Position numbers and translations under genes: made by a program | Notes under the pieces: model-generated | What the model was told of the DNA's origin: nothing | Database searches by the model: none | What the model saw: the letters and a program-made list of their open reading frames with translations, nothing else | Shown here: positions 8,736-17,257 of the stretch, piece after piece | Layout: each line of letters starts with the position of its first letter | How positions within the stretch are numbered: position 1 is the first letter of the stretch | Source of the DNA: Propionibacterium sp. oral taxon 192 str. F0372 | Lineage (GTDB): Bacteria > Actinomycetota > Actinomycetes > Propionibacteriales > Propionibacteriaceae | Reading direction: 5' to 3' | Length of the DNA stretch: 64,000 bases | NCBI RefSeq assembly: GCF_000413315.1 | Contig: NZ_KE340297.1 | Coordinates: 685,698 to 749,697 of the forward strand

Positions 8736-9300
8736 TCAGGGAATCGAACAACATAACTTTGATTCTCCTGACGCAGCAGACGCTGGAAGCGACCGCGGAA
8801 CACCCAAAGAAGATGTCGCCGAAAAGTGGAAAGCAATGGACAATGCAACCAGGATGGCCGCCGCCCAGAAAATCGTTGACGAACAATTCAGATATTACGG
8901 GATGGAACCGATAAAGATCACTTGGGATGACACACTCGACGGCAGTGGGGTATGGGAGGAAGACACCCAAATGATCAAGATCAACCCGAACGAGTTGAGC
9001 GATCCCGACATATTACACACACTCGCCCACGAAGTACGCCATGCAGCACAGCACAAGGCAGTCAGAGAAAAGATGACCCTCGACACCCTATTCATTCCTT
9101 CCAAAGAGTACTTCATGAAAAAGTACGGAGCAACACCGAAAGAAGTTGAACTATGGGAGAGTAACTTCAACAATTACATCAAACCTGATGAACACTTCCC
9201 GGGCTATCTGGACCAGCCGGTCGAGGTGGATGCGAGGCAATACGGAAAACAATTCGTCAAAACTCTGACTGTCGAGAAACTAGAAGAATATTGTCAGTAG
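8275..9300 (+). CDS. Polymorphic toxin: helical ESX-type N-terminal domain + zinc metallopeptidase
   Basis: 341 residues. Residues 1-154 form a Thr/Gln-rich all-helical domain resembling WXG100/LXG-type secretion domains; it is almost identical to that of the gene at 10559. After a short linker, a zincin domain carries HEVRH inside LAHEVRHAAQ at about residues 251-255 and a downstream QPVEVDARQYG that can supply the third (Glu) zinc ligand. Such proteins are usually exported by type VII-like systems and act on rival cells or as effectors; that role is inferred. The C-terminal half is visibly more AT-rich than neighbouring genes, suggesting transfer. No strong ribosome binding site. An immunity partner is not obvious. 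Confidence 0.72.
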   Translation: MSDWVFAATGVHPPAVAPEELDKLNERWHTLTTKVQESTTTTGKIISDITTHNTGEAADAFTSCMNASGIPTRLTTFQQHTNTIEQAHTTASSILHDTTTQMQAKAAELNTNLRRALTTPNLQTPITLFTLLKKAQQDLHTIDTTNAQAITNAYQGIEQHNFDSPDAADAGSDRGTPKEDVAEKWKAMDNATRMAAAQKIVDEQFRYYGMEPIKITWDDTLDGSGVWEEDTQMIKINPNELSDPDILHTLAHEVRHAAQHKAVREKMTLDTLFIPSKEYFMKKYGATPKEVELWESNFNNYIKPDEHFPGYLDQPVEVDARQYGKQFVKTLTVEKLEEYCQ

Positions 9301-9377
9301 TTTCGGCATCGACATATTCGTCGCTTCACTTCTGACACCAAGTCACCACCCATTCACGCACACAAAGGAGAATGATC

Positions 9378-9686
9378 ATGGAGTTCAGTCCATCGAGCTG
9401 GGAGCAGGGGGCCCAGCAACTGTCCAGTGAATTAGACACCTTCGTGGCCGCAGCCAAGCAGGTGTTCGAAGCCACCGTCACCGGTGGCAGCAGCAACAGC
9501 GCCACCGATGCTGCTTTGGCAGCTGCCCTGGCGAAGGTCAATTCGGTAACGTCCAGCACCATCGACGAGATCACCACGACGGGACGCAACCATGCCCGGA
9601 TGATGCAGGAGACCGCGGACGACTACCGGGCGGTTGAGGAGCATGCGGTCGAAATTGCCTCCCAGCTCAAGGATCTGATCGCATGA
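9378..9686 (+). CDS. WXG100/ESAT-6-like small helical protein
   Basis: 102 residues, about the WXG100 length, predicted to form a helical hairpin. A Trp lies early (SSWEQGAQQ) rather than in a central WXG turn, and the central turn here reads TGGSSNS. ATG 9378 is chosen because AGGAG lies 7 nt upstream; ATG 9372 is possible. It begins a three-gene run with ATGA overlaps (9683, 10192) leading to a toxin gene. Likely an ESX-type secreted partner or export adaptor; inferred from context. Confidence 0.6.
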   Translation: MEFSPSSWEQGAQQLSSELDTFVAAAKQVFEATVTGGSSNSATDAALAAALAKVNSVTSSTIDEITTTGRNHARMMQETADDYRAVEEHAVEIASQLKDLIA

Positions 9687-10195
9687 CACTCGGTGAACTG
9701 CTCAGCCAATACGTCGCCAACCCGGATCACAGTACCTTGACCCCACTGCAACAGGCAGTCATGGACGCAGCCAACTACGACCCGCTCGTCCTCATCGAGA
9801 CGAGGCTGAATCCATTGTTTGAGGCATCCGATCACCAAGGAATCATCGACCTCCTGCACAGGCAGATGCCAGGACTGTTCCTCAGCCCCACTGTTCACGC
9901 CTATTTGTCCCAGGCACACCAGGAGCTCGGGGACGAAACCGGGGCACAACGCGAACGGCAGGCAGCCCAACTGGCGATGCAAACCCTGATCTCCAGCGGG
10001 AACGGCAGCCACGAGAAGCCATACCGTGTGCTGCGGGTCAGCGACGAATACGACGTACTGACATACTTGGAAGCCACTAGCACCAGTCAACGAACTGTTG
10101 ACGAGGACAACCGCGTTTTCGACGTGCTCACCACCACGGACGGTACCGAGGTGTGGTTCGAGTTGCTGTGGCGGAATCGGGGAGCAGCGTCATGA
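9683..10195 (+). CDS. DUF4919-like protein of toxin locus
   Basis: 170 residues with a helical, TPR-like N-terminal half (residues 1-110). The C-terminal segment (SGNGSHEKPYRVLRVSDEYDVL ... VWFELLWR, given in parts) resembles the DUF4919 family, whose function is not established. Start and stop overlap the neighbouring genes by 4 nt on each side, so it is translationally coupled to the WXG100-like and YbaB-like genes. It could be an immunity or chaperone component. Confidence 0.55.
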   Translation: MTLGELLSQYVANPDHSTLTPLQQAVMDAANYDPLVLIETRLNPLFEASDHQGIIDLLHRQMPGLFLSPTVHAYLSQAHQELGDETGAQRERQAAQLAMQTLISSGNGSHEKPYRVLRVSDEYDVLTYLEATSTSQRTVDEDNRVFDVLTTTDGTEVWFELLWRNRGAAS

Positions 10196-10485
10196 AGACC
10201 AACACACCGCCGTCCATCGAACGTCGCGCCGAGCGCTGGGACAAACGCATTGAGGTCCGAGCTGGGGTGGATCGGCTCATCTCGATCAGTATTGATCCGT
10301 TCCTGCTGCAAGGCGATGAGTTGCGTAAAGTGTTGCGCCTTACCGTCGACGCCGCGAACGAAGCCCTCGCAGGCGCCCAGCAAGATTTCCAGCAGGTCGT
10401 CGAACGTGCGATGAGTTCTGGGGCGGATATCGATGCAGAAGCGATCCGAGCAGCCCTGGGCAGCCGAACAGCACCAACCTCCTGA
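10192..10485 (+). CDS. YbaB/EbfC-like protein of ESX-toxin locus
   Basis: 97 residues. The pattern SISIDPFLLQGDELRKVLRLTVDAANEAL (in two pieces) matches the beta strand plus long helix of the YbaB/EbfC fold. YbaB-like proteins occur repeatedly in actinobacterial ESX loci. ATG 10192 overlaps the preceding stop (ATGA). It is followed after 73 bp by the second metallopeptidase toxin. A chaperone or regulatory role is inferred. Confidence 0.55.
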   Translation: MKTNTPPSIERRAERWDKRIEVRAGVDRLISISIDPFLLQGDELRKVLRLTVDAANEALAGAQQDFQQVVERAMSSGADIDAEAIRAALGSRTAPTS

Positions 10486-10558
10486 AGAACAGCCAGAACC
10501 GCTGATTTCCCCGAAAATCCGACGAACTGACCAAACTCGAACAAAGCAGGAGACCCCT

Positions 10559-11019
10559 ATGAGTGATTGGGTATTTGCGGCTACGGGAGTGCATCCGCCA
10601 GCGGTGGCCCCTGAAGAGTTGGACAAACTGAACGAACGCTGGCACACCCTCACCACCAAGGTCCAGGAATCCACAACCACCACCGGCAAGATCATCTCAG
10701 ACATCACCACCCACAACACAGGTGAAGCCGCCGACGCATTCACCTCGTGCATGAACGCCAGCGGCATCCCCACCAGACTCACCACCTTCCAACAACACAC
10801 CAACACCATCGAACAAGCCCACACCACAGCCAGCTCCATCCTGCACGACACCACCACCCAAATGCAGGCAAAAGCAGCAGAACTCAACACAAACCTCCGC
10901 CGCGCACTCACCACCCCAAACCTCCAAACCCCCATCACACTCTTCACCCTCCTCAAAAAAGCCCAACAAGACCTCCACACCATCGACACCACAAACGCCC
11001 AAGCAATCACCAACGCCTA
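10559..11019 (+). repeat. 461-bp direct repeat, copy 2 (toxin N-terminal module)
   Basis: Partner of 8275-8735; near-perfect identity ending exactly at the domain boundary. Confidence 0.95.
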
Positions 11020-11674
11020 CAGTAACCTTGACACGCAAAGTACAGAGAAGCCTGCCGAACCCACCGCCACGCCAGATAAGGACGAAGGACGCACCGACGT
11101 TGACAAAGATGTGAAAAAAATGTGGGAAAAAGACATGAGCGATTCCGAGAGAAGAACCGCAGCCCAGGCGATTGTGGACGAACAGTGCAGAAGATACGGG
11201 ATGGAGCCGAAGAAGATCGTCTGGGACCCGAGCATCGCCCCAGCCAACGGAAAATGGGATTGGGACGAGAATGTAATCAAAATCAATCCCGACAAGCTTG
11301 ACGAATCATCAATACTGAATACTCTGGCCCACGAGTCACGTCACGCGGCACAGAGTCAGGCCATTGAGGATAAGAACGGACTTTTCGCTGGACTCATCGG
11401 AACGAATGATGACAACTATTCACGACAGAGATATGGTGCAACACAAAAAGAAATCGAAGAGTGGGAGAATAACTATAGTAACTACAACCAAGCTCCTAAG
11501 GATCCAGTAATAGACACAGAAGCAGAAAGGGAACAATACCAGCGATACTTGAACCAACCAATCGAGGCAGACGCAAGGAAATATGGAAATGAATTTGCCG
11601 CAACTCTGACCATTGATGCGATGAGACTGTACAAACAAGGAAAACCTAGTGGCGTGAAGCCCTATTTGCTGTGA
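10559..11674 (+). CDS. Polymorphic toxin, second copy: ESX-type N-terminal domain + zinc metallopeptidase
   Basis: 371 residues. ATG 10559 has GCAGGAG 6 nt upstream, a far better ribosome binding site than copy 1, so this is probably the original of the duplicated pair. Residues 1-154 are the shared module. A charged linker follows, then a zincin domain with HESRH (LAHESRHAAQ) and a downstream QPIEADARKYG. The metallopeptidase part is homologous to, but clearly diverged from, that of the gene at 8275, while the 5' module is near-identical: a classic module-exchange pattern. The toxin region is AT-rich compared with the chromosome around it. Confidence 0.72.
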   Translation: MSDWVFAATGVHPPAVAPEELDKLNERWHTLTTKVQESTTTTGKIISDITTHNTGEAADAFTSCMNASGIPTRLTTFQQHTNTIEQAHTTASSILHDTTTQMQAKAAELNTNLRRALTTPNLQTPITLFTLLKKAQQDLHTIDTTNAQAITNAYSNLDTQSTEKPAEPTATPDKDEGRTDVDKDVKKMWEKDMSDSERRTAAQAIVDEQCRRYGMEPKKIVWDPSIAPANGKWDWDENVIKINPDKLDESSILNTLAHESRHAAQSQAIEDKNGLFAGLIGTNDDNYSRQRYGATQKEIEEWENNYSNYNQAPKDPVIDTEAEREQYQRYLNQPIEADARKYGNEFAATLTIDAMRLYKQGKPSGVKPYLL

Positions 11675-11755
11675 TCAGCAACACCCTATACAACATCAAG
11701 CCGAATCTGAGCAAAAATTCATTACGCTCCTTTACGTTCGCACACATGTACAGGT

Positions 11756-11797
11756 CATTTGGTTCCCCATGATCCACGGATCATGGGGAACCAAATG
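11756..11797. terminator. Perfect 20-bp-arm palindrome between convergent genes
   Basis: Left arm 11756-11775 and right arm 11778-11797 are exact reverse complements with a 2-nt AC loop. It sits between the convergent toxin gene (ends 11674) and the ABC permease gene (ends 11806). It would be a very stable bidirectional hairpin, but it has no clear T tract and its arms are only moderately GC-rich. It could also be a target or end of a mobile element. Confidence 0.6.
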
Positions 11798-11805
11798 GAT
11801 GAGAA

Positions 11806-12984
11806 TCACGCGGCGGCTCGGGCGCGACCGGCCATCACCCCGATGCACATGATGGCCACACCGAACAGGGCTGTGATACCGCAGTAGCCCACCAGGGGAG
11901 CCAGATCCGGCCATGCGGTCGAGGTTGCCGTCGCCGCTTCGGAGATCGCCCGGCAGGACCAGTAGCCGGGGGTGAACCGGGAGACCGTCACCACCGAATC
12001 GGGCATCCACTCCAGGGGAACCCATGCCCCGGCCAGGAAACTGAGCACCATGCCACCGATATTCGCCACGGCGTTCGCCGCGTTCTCGCTGGCCCTGAGC
12101 TGGCCGAGCAGGAACCCGGCCGAGATCGCGACCAACACATTAGCCCCAATGGCCAGGGCAACGATCCCGAGCTGCGGGGCAGCATTCATGATGGCGTCAC
12201 GCCCAAGCGCACCAACGCCTAGGCCCATCGTCCATAGCCAATCAACCAGGCCAATGAGCACGCAGGTGATCAGCAACCCGGCGTTACGCGCTGTGGAGGT
12301 GAGTGGGGCCGCAGCCATCCGGGCCCGGACCGGGCTGTTGTTCACCGTCGCCATGCCGATGATCACCGCCAGAATGCAGAAGGCCATGACCGGGTAGGTG
12401 GTGAACTTGGCATAGGCGACCAAGGGCCCGGGCAGCGACCCGGTCCCGGGGTCGATGACCTGCACCGGGGCCTGGTGGGCCATAGCCTCATCCGCCAAGC
12501 GAATGGCCTCCTGCGGCGAACTGGTCACGGTGCCCAGGTAGTCATACACCTGGTTCAGCCAGGCATCAGTGCGCACGTCCATCAGGGAGCCAGCTGCGGA
12601 ATCAAAACTGACGACGGTGTCGAGGACGGGGGGAATGCTGTTCTGGGCCGCGGCCCGCTCCAATTGCTCCCCGAAACCAGCGGGGATGACCACGATATAT
12701 TCAATGGTGCCCTTGGCGGTGGCATCCTCCAGTGCCGCATTCGTGTCCTCGATCCGACGCACCTCACCAATCGATTCGATGTGGTTCCTGATTCCGGCAG
12801 AGATCGCGGAGCCGTCGCGGTCCACAACGGCGACGGTGGCCGTGGCCTGTTTCGGTTCGGTGGAGGGCTGGCTGGCGGTGGCAAGACCAGTAGTCAAGCC
12901 CAACAGATTCAGTATGACCAAGTAGACCGTCAGGACTCCCCGGTGTCGGGTGACAACGGTGAACAGGAGCTTACAGATGTGCAT
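11806..12984 (-). CDS. ABC-2 type exporter permease (second subunit)
   Basis: 392 residues: an N-terminal membrane helix (residues 18-38), a large extracytoplasmic domain to about residue 190, then five or six membrane helices. This is the topology of the DrrB/YhgE-like ABC-2 permeases. It overlaps the upstream permease gene by 14 bp and shares its design, so the two probably form a heterodimeric channel driven by the ATPase at 14121. Substrate unknown; drugs, lipids or peptides are typical. Confidence 0.8.
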   Translation of the reverse strand: MHICKLLFTVVTRHRGVLTVYLVILNLLGLTTGLATASQPSTEPKQATATVAVVDRDGSAISAGIRNHIESIGEVRRIEDTNAALEDATAKGTIEYIVVIPAGFGEQLERAAAQNSIPPVLDTVVSFDSAAGSLMDVRTDAWLNQVYDYLGTVTSSPQEAIRLADEAMAHQAPVQVIDPGTGSLPGPLVAYAKFTTYPVMAFCILAVIIGMATVNNSPVRARMAAAPLTSTARNAGLLITCVLIGLVDWLWTMGLGVGALGRDAIMNAAPQLGIVALAIGANVLVAISAGFLLGQLRASENAANAVANIGGMVLSFLAGAWVPLEWMPDSVVTVSRFTPGYWSCRAISEAATATSTAWPDLAPLVGYCGITALFGVAIMCIGVMAGRARAAA

Positions 12985-14116
12985 GACCCATCCTCCTCAT
13001 GCGAATTGCGGCGACGGCCAGGAACAGGACGGCCATCAGGGCCAGGACCCCACAGCTGTAGATGAACGATGACAGTGAGCTGTGGTGGACCAGCGCGTTG
13101 TAGGCATTCGTCGTCTGCCACAACGGATTGACGTGGGAAAGCAGCGGGGCCGTCCGCTCAACATTGTCGGCCAGCGACTGGGAGGCCGGACCGTACAGCC
13201 CGCTGAACAAGGACAGCAGACAGGAGATAGCCGAGGCCATCGTGACAGCCGGGCCCCGAGTGGTTCCGATGAGTGTCCCCGCGGTACAAGACATCAGACT
13301 CGACAGACCGATCACCACCAGGCACAGCAGGGATCGGGGTCCGAAGTTGATATGCCCGACGAGGACCAGGAATGCGTAAGTGATCAGCATACAGGCCAGG
13401 ATGGCCACCCAGGATGCGGCCAGCGTTCCCAGCAGCACTCGCCACCGGGGAACACCGGCCATCGTGCTCCTGGCTCCCAGCGCCGAGACAGTCCCCATCA
13501 CAGCTTGTATACCGGAGATGGCGATCAGCATGCCCATGCCCGAGGCGAAGGCCAGCAGGGCAAAGTAGTTGCGGATGGCTGGATCAGGTGGGGTCGGGGT
13601 GACCTGGAGGCGCTGGGTGAAGGTTTGTCTGGTCTGCAGCACGATCGCAGCACCCGGATCCGCCGACGAGGACATGATCGCCTGTTGCTCGGCGACGGTT
13701 TGGACATAGGAGTCGAGCACCGCGCGCAGTACTAGGGACGTGGCCGATGTATTGCCCTTCGGGGTCAGGTGAAGATCCGGTGTGCCGTCGTTCACCCGCA
13801 GGTAGCCATCGGTGTCTCCGCGCAGGGCTGCCTCCTCGGCCTCCTGCGCCGAGGAATGGACAGTGAACGTGGCGTAGTGGATGTCGCTGTTTTCATCGCC
13901 CAGTTCCTCGACCAGCCGGTCGAGTTCCGGGGCACTGGTGGAGGTCTGGTCAGCGACGAGACCCAGGGGCATCGGGCGAGGCTGGAAGGCTGTGGTGAAA
14001 TTGCCGAACTGGGTCACGAAGATCACCGAGAGGGCCATCGGCAGCCCCAAGGCCCAGATCAGCATGGTTTTGCCACGGGCCAAGCGCAGCAATTGGACTC
14101 GGAAGATGGAGAGCAT
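12971..14116 (-). CDS. ABC-2 type exporter permease (first subunit)
   Basis: 381 residues with an N-terminal helix at about 15-35, an extracytoplasmic loop of about 160 residues and a C-terminal bundle of roughly five helices ending in a basic tail (RMRRMGHAHL). ATG 14116 lies just past the ATPase stop with GAGGTG about 8 nt upstream; ATG 14131 is an alternative. Operon order is ATPase, permease, permease. Confidence 0.8.
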   Translation of the reverse strand: MLSIFRVQLLRLARGKTMLIWALGLPMALSVIFVTQFGNFTTAFQPRPMPLGLVADQTSTSAPELDRLVEELGDENSDIHYATFTVHSSAQEAEEAALRGDTDGYLRVNDGTPDLHLTPKGNTSATSLVLRAVLDSYVQTVAEQQAIMSSSADPGAAIVLQTRQTFTQRLQVTPTPPDPAIRNYFALLAFASGMGMLIAISGIQAVMGTVSALGARSTMAGVPRWRVLLGTLAASWVAILACMLITYAFLVLVGHINFGPRSLLCLVVIGLSSLMSCTAGTLIGTTRGPAVTMASAISCLLSLFSGLYGPASQSLADNVERTAPLLSHVNPLWQTTNAYNALVHHSSLSSFIYSCGVLALMAVLFLAVAAIRMRRMGHAHL

Positions 14117-14120
14117 GGCC

Positions 14121-15095
14121 TCACACCTCATCCCGCAAGGCCCGGCCGGTGATCTCCAGGAAGACCTCGTTCAGCGTCGGGGGTTCGGAGGTGACCCGCC
14201 CGATGGTAGCCCCAGCCGTGCTCAGCACCTGCAGCACATCGGAGAGATTGTGAGCCCCGGGCAGGCAGCCGATCGTCATCTCCGATTCCTCCACGGTGGC
14301 GGTGCGCACGCAGTCGAGACGACGCACCTGTTCAAGGAGTTCATCGGGGACCGGGTGCGGGTCAATGATCTCGGCCCGGATACGTTCCCCGGTACCGACC
14401 ATGGCCTTCAGCTCATCGGCGCTTCCCACGGCCACCTGCTGGCCATGGTCCATGATGATGATCCGGGAACACAGCTCCTCGACCTCTTCCATGTAGTGGC
14501 TGGTGTAGACGATGGTCGCGCCCTGGCGTTGCAGCTCCCGGATGCCGTTGAGGATCGCATTGCGGCTCTGCGGGTCGACCGCGACCGTCGGCTCGTCCAG
14601 GAAAATCAATTCCGGGCGGTGGGCAATACCGCATGCGATATTCAACCGCCGCAGCAGGCCACCGGAGAGTTTTTTCGGCCGGAATGTGGTGAATTTCTCC
14701 AAACCGACGAAAGCAATGGCTTCCTCGACGAGATCCCGCCGATGGGACCGATCGGAAATGTAGAGTCCGCAGAAGGCATCCACGTTCTCCCGAACGGTGA
14801 GTTCCTCGAACACCGCAACCTCCTGCGGCACCACCCCAATGCGTCGCTTCAGGTGGTAGGAGGTCTCCGTCATCGGTTCGCCGAAGATCTCCACCGAACC
14901 GGAATCATGGTTAAGCAGTTGGAGGATGCAGTTGATAGTCGTCGTCTTGCCGGAGCCATTGGGCCCCAGCAGGCCGAGCAGTTCACCGGACGCGATGCGT
15001 AGGGACAATCCGTCCACGGCGACCAGTTCACCGTAGCGTTTGACCAAGGAGTCGACACGCACCGCATCGCCACCTGGGCGGGGTTTCTCCTTCAT
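14121..15095 (-). CDS. ABC exporter ATP-binding protein (DrrA-like)
   Basis: 324 residues. Walker A is LLGPNGSGKTTT, the signature is KLSGGLLRRL (a variant of LSGGQ), Walker B is ELIFLDEPTVAVD, and the H-loop is YTSHYMEE. A C-terminal extension of about 90 residues is typical of DrrA/CcmA-type exporter ATPases. ATG 15095 is chosen because the domain starts there (an upstream in-frame ATG at 15182 adds unrelated sequence) and a GA-rich ribosome binding site precedes it. Powers the two permeases downstream. It is divergent from the two-component system, which plausibly controls it. Confidence 0.85.
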   Translation of the reverse strand: MKEKPRPGGDAVRVDSLVKRYGELVAVDGLSLRIASGELLGLLGPNGSGKTTTINCILQLLNHDSGSVEIFGEPMTETSYHLKRRIGVVPQEVAVFEELTVRENVDAFCGLYISDRSHRRDLVEEAIAFVGLEKFTTFRPKKLSGGLLRRLNIACGIAHRPELIFLDEPTVAVDPQSRNAILNGIRELQRQGATIVYTSHYMEEVEELCSRIIIMDHGQQVAVGSADELKAMVGTGERIRAEIIDPHPVPDELLEQVRRLDCVRTATVEESEMTIGCLPGAHNLSDVLQVLSTAGATIGRVTSEPPTLNEVFLEITGRALRDEV

Positions 15096-15412
15096 CTCTG
15101 TTTCTTCTTTCCGGCCGGTGTCCACCAGCCACAGCAACAATGCTCGGCGACATGGCTTTCGGCAGGAAGTGCCCGATGTCATGATCTGGGGCTGCAGCCA
15201 TGACTTCTGTCATCGCTTTCTCTCACCCCGAACCAGGGAGATCCTGCCTGGGGTTGTGCGGGATTTACCCAGCCGCAGCCTCCTGTGGTCCACGTGCCCG
15301 GATCTTCCTGGGTGGGTGCCCACTGGCCCTACCCGATACCAAATAGGAAAACGGGATCGGGCGACTCGTTGATCACCGGGTGGGCCGATCCTCAATGCCG
15401 GAGAATGGGACC
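15096..15412. promoter_or_regulatory. Divergent control region of ABC exporter and two-component system
   Basis: 317 bp with no gene. It must hold the promoters of the exporter operon (left) and the kinase (right). I see no clear inverted repeat to name as the response-regulator site. Confidence 0.35.
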
Positions 15413-16519
15413 GTGAACCAACTCGCAGACAAGGTCGTGCTGCTGGGCAGTGGGGTGCTCGTGGCCGCATCGTCGGACGTCTCCGGTTCTTCGATGATCG
15501 TCTGGTTGCTGGCTGCAGTGACCATCAGCGCGCTGTGCGGTGCTTTCGGGGATCACCAGACGCCCCTGGTGTTGCTTCCCGCCTACTTGGTGGCGGGTTA
15601 TTTCTCGCCGGACTCGGTGTATGGGGCCCCGCTGATCGTCCACGACCTGGCCCGGGCCGCGATGTGCGGTGGAACGGGCACCCGCCGCGGCGTCGCCATC
15701 TGTGCTGTTCCGCTGCTCGGTTGCCTGTGGCAGTGGCATCAGGCCTCCTCCCTCGCCTTGGCCGAGACCGCCTTGTGCGCATTGGGCGTGCTCCTGGCGG
15801 TGCGGTCTGTCCAGGCTGAACACACCCGCAGCGCACTGCACCGGGTTCGCGACGACCTTCAGTCGAAGGTCACCGCCTTGCAAGCAGCCCATGCCCGGCT
15901 ACTGGAGGCCACCGAGTACGAGGCCCGTGCCGGGGTGATGGCCGAACGCACCCGCATCGCCCGCGACATGCATGACGGGGTCGGGCACGTGCTCACCCGG
16001 TTACTATTCCGGATCAAGGCGATGCAGGTCGTCCATCGCGACGAGCCCATCCCGGGCCAGGAACTCACCGAGATCGCATCGGGGCTGGAGGAATCCCTGA
16101 CGGCGATGCGCACCAGCGTCCATGCCCTGTCCGACGACGGAGAGGACCTGGCCACCGCCTTGCATCTGCTGGCCACCAAGTGTGGGATCGCCGATGTTGA
16201 CCTGGACTACGGTCTCGAAGAAGAACCCCCGGTCAAGGTGGCACGGTGCGTCATCGCGGTGGTAACCGAAGCCCTGACCAATGCGGTACGGCACGGGCAG
16301 GCAAGCACCGCTCGCGTCCAGGTCATCGATTACCCCGCCTTTTGGCGCATCGTCGTCGGCAATGACGGCAACCCACCAAACAATTGGGATGCCACCCGCC
16401 CACAGGGGCTCGGCTTGCAGGCAATGACCGACCGGGTCGAGGCGCTAGGTGGCAAACTGCGCATAGTTCCCCGGCCTCGTTTTACGATTCTCGCCACGAT
16501 TCCGAAGGACAACCGATGA
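15413..16519 (+). CDS. Sensor histidine kinase, NarL-system (HisKA_3) type
   Basis: 368 residues: four to five membrane helices in the first 130 residues with almost no extracytoplasmic sensor domain, then a coiled coil. The HisKA_3 phosphoacceptor His is in ERTRIARDMHDGVGH, and a GHKL ATPase domain follows (VVTEALTNAVRHG; GLGLQAMTDRV). GTG 15413 is favoured by GGAG 9 nt upstream. Intramembrane-sensing kinases of this design are often paired with ABC exporters and respond to envelope stress or antibiotics. Its stop overlaps the regulator's start. Confidence 0.85.
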   Translation: MNQLADKVVLLGSGVLVAASSDVSGSSMIVWLLAAVTISALCGAFGDHQTPLVLLPAYLVAGYFSPDSVYGAPLIVHDLARAAMCGGTGTRRGVAICAVPLLGCLWQWHQASSLALAETALCALGVLLAVRSVQAEHTRSALHRVRDDLQSKVTALQAAHARLLEATEYEARAGVMAERTRIARDMHDGVGHVLTRLLFRIKAMQVVHRDEPIPGQELTEIASGLEESLTAMRTSVHALSDDGEDLATALHLLATKCGIADVDLDYGLEEEPPVKVARCVIAVVTEALTNAVRHGQASTARVQVIDYPAFWRIVVGNDGNPPNNWDATRPQGLGLQAMTDRVEALGGKLRIVPRPRFTILATIPKDNR

Positions 16520-17154
16520 AAATTCTGATCGTCGACGACGACCCGATCGTCGCCCAGTCGCTGGCCACCATTTTGTCGGCCGAGACAGACATCGAGGTGG
16601 CCGGGATAGGCGCCAGCGGAGAAGAGGCGGTACGCCTGTTCACCGAGTTGGCGCCCGACATCCTGCTCATGGACATCCGGATGCCCGGCGGAAGCGGGCT
16701 GGAAGCCGCCGAAGAGATCCTCGCCGCGCACGACCGGGCCCGTATCGTCTTCCTGACAACCTTCTCCGACGACGAGTACATCGTGCGCGCGCTGCAGATG
16801 GGTGCCCGCGGTTACCTGATCAAACAAGACATCGCACAGATCGCCCCGGCGCTACGCAGTGTAATGGCCGGAGTGTGCGTGTTGGAAGGCCAGGTGATGG
16901 AACGCAGCACGATCATGGCGCCCACCCAAGCCGTCACCCACCAGCGCAATACCATTTTCGCCCGGCTGACCGACCGGGAATACGAAGTGGTCGAGGCAGT
17001 AGCGCAGGGGCTGGACAATGCGCAGGTCGCAGAACGGTTGTTCATGAGCGAAGGAACCGTGCGCAACCACATCAGCACAGTCCTAGCGAAAACTGGGCTA
17101 CGCAACCGAACCCAGGTCGCAGTGGCCTGGTACCGCTCCGAACTGCCAAACTAG
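16516..17154 (+). CDS. Response regulator, NarL/LuxR family
   Basis: 212 residues. The receiver domain has acidic residues DDD near the N-terminus, the phosphoacceptor Asp in DILLMDIRMPGG, Thr in FLTTF and Lys in YLIKQD. A LuxR-type HTH follows (LTDREYEVVEAVAQG ... AERLFMSEGTVRNHIST). ATG 16516 overlaps the kinase stop (ATGA). Expected to bind the divergent promoter region at 15096-15412; inferred. Confidence 0.88.
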   Translation: MKILIVDDDPIVAQSLATILSAETDIEVAGIGASGEEAVRLFTELAPDILLMDIRMPGGSGLEAAEEILAAHDRARIVFLTTFSDDEYIVRALQMGARGYLIKQDIAQIAPALRSVMAGVCVLEGQVMERSTIMAPTQAVTHQRNTIFARLTDREYEVVEAVAQGLDNAQVAERLFMSEGTVRNHISTVLAKTGLRNRTQVAVAWYRSELPN

Positions 17155-17257
17155 TCAGAAGATCGGCCACTGCCCCACCACGCAGGTGTTAACCGATCTC
17201 AGAAGTACCTCCTCCCGGGTTGCGGTCAACCGTTCGATGGTGAAGGGACCTATGAGC

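Noticed and set aside
8463-8756. Long His/Pro/Thr-rich frames overlapping the toxin modules (also 10747-11025)
   Set aside because: They are out-of-frame readings of the CAC/ACC-rich toxin module; the in-frame protein is clearly the real one.
15096-15412. Riboswitch or tRNA in the intergenic regions (also 26375-26636, 43596-43892, 52562-52936)
   Set aside because: No cloverleaf, T-loop or known riboswitch core could be made out by eye; a covariance-model scan would be needed to settle it.
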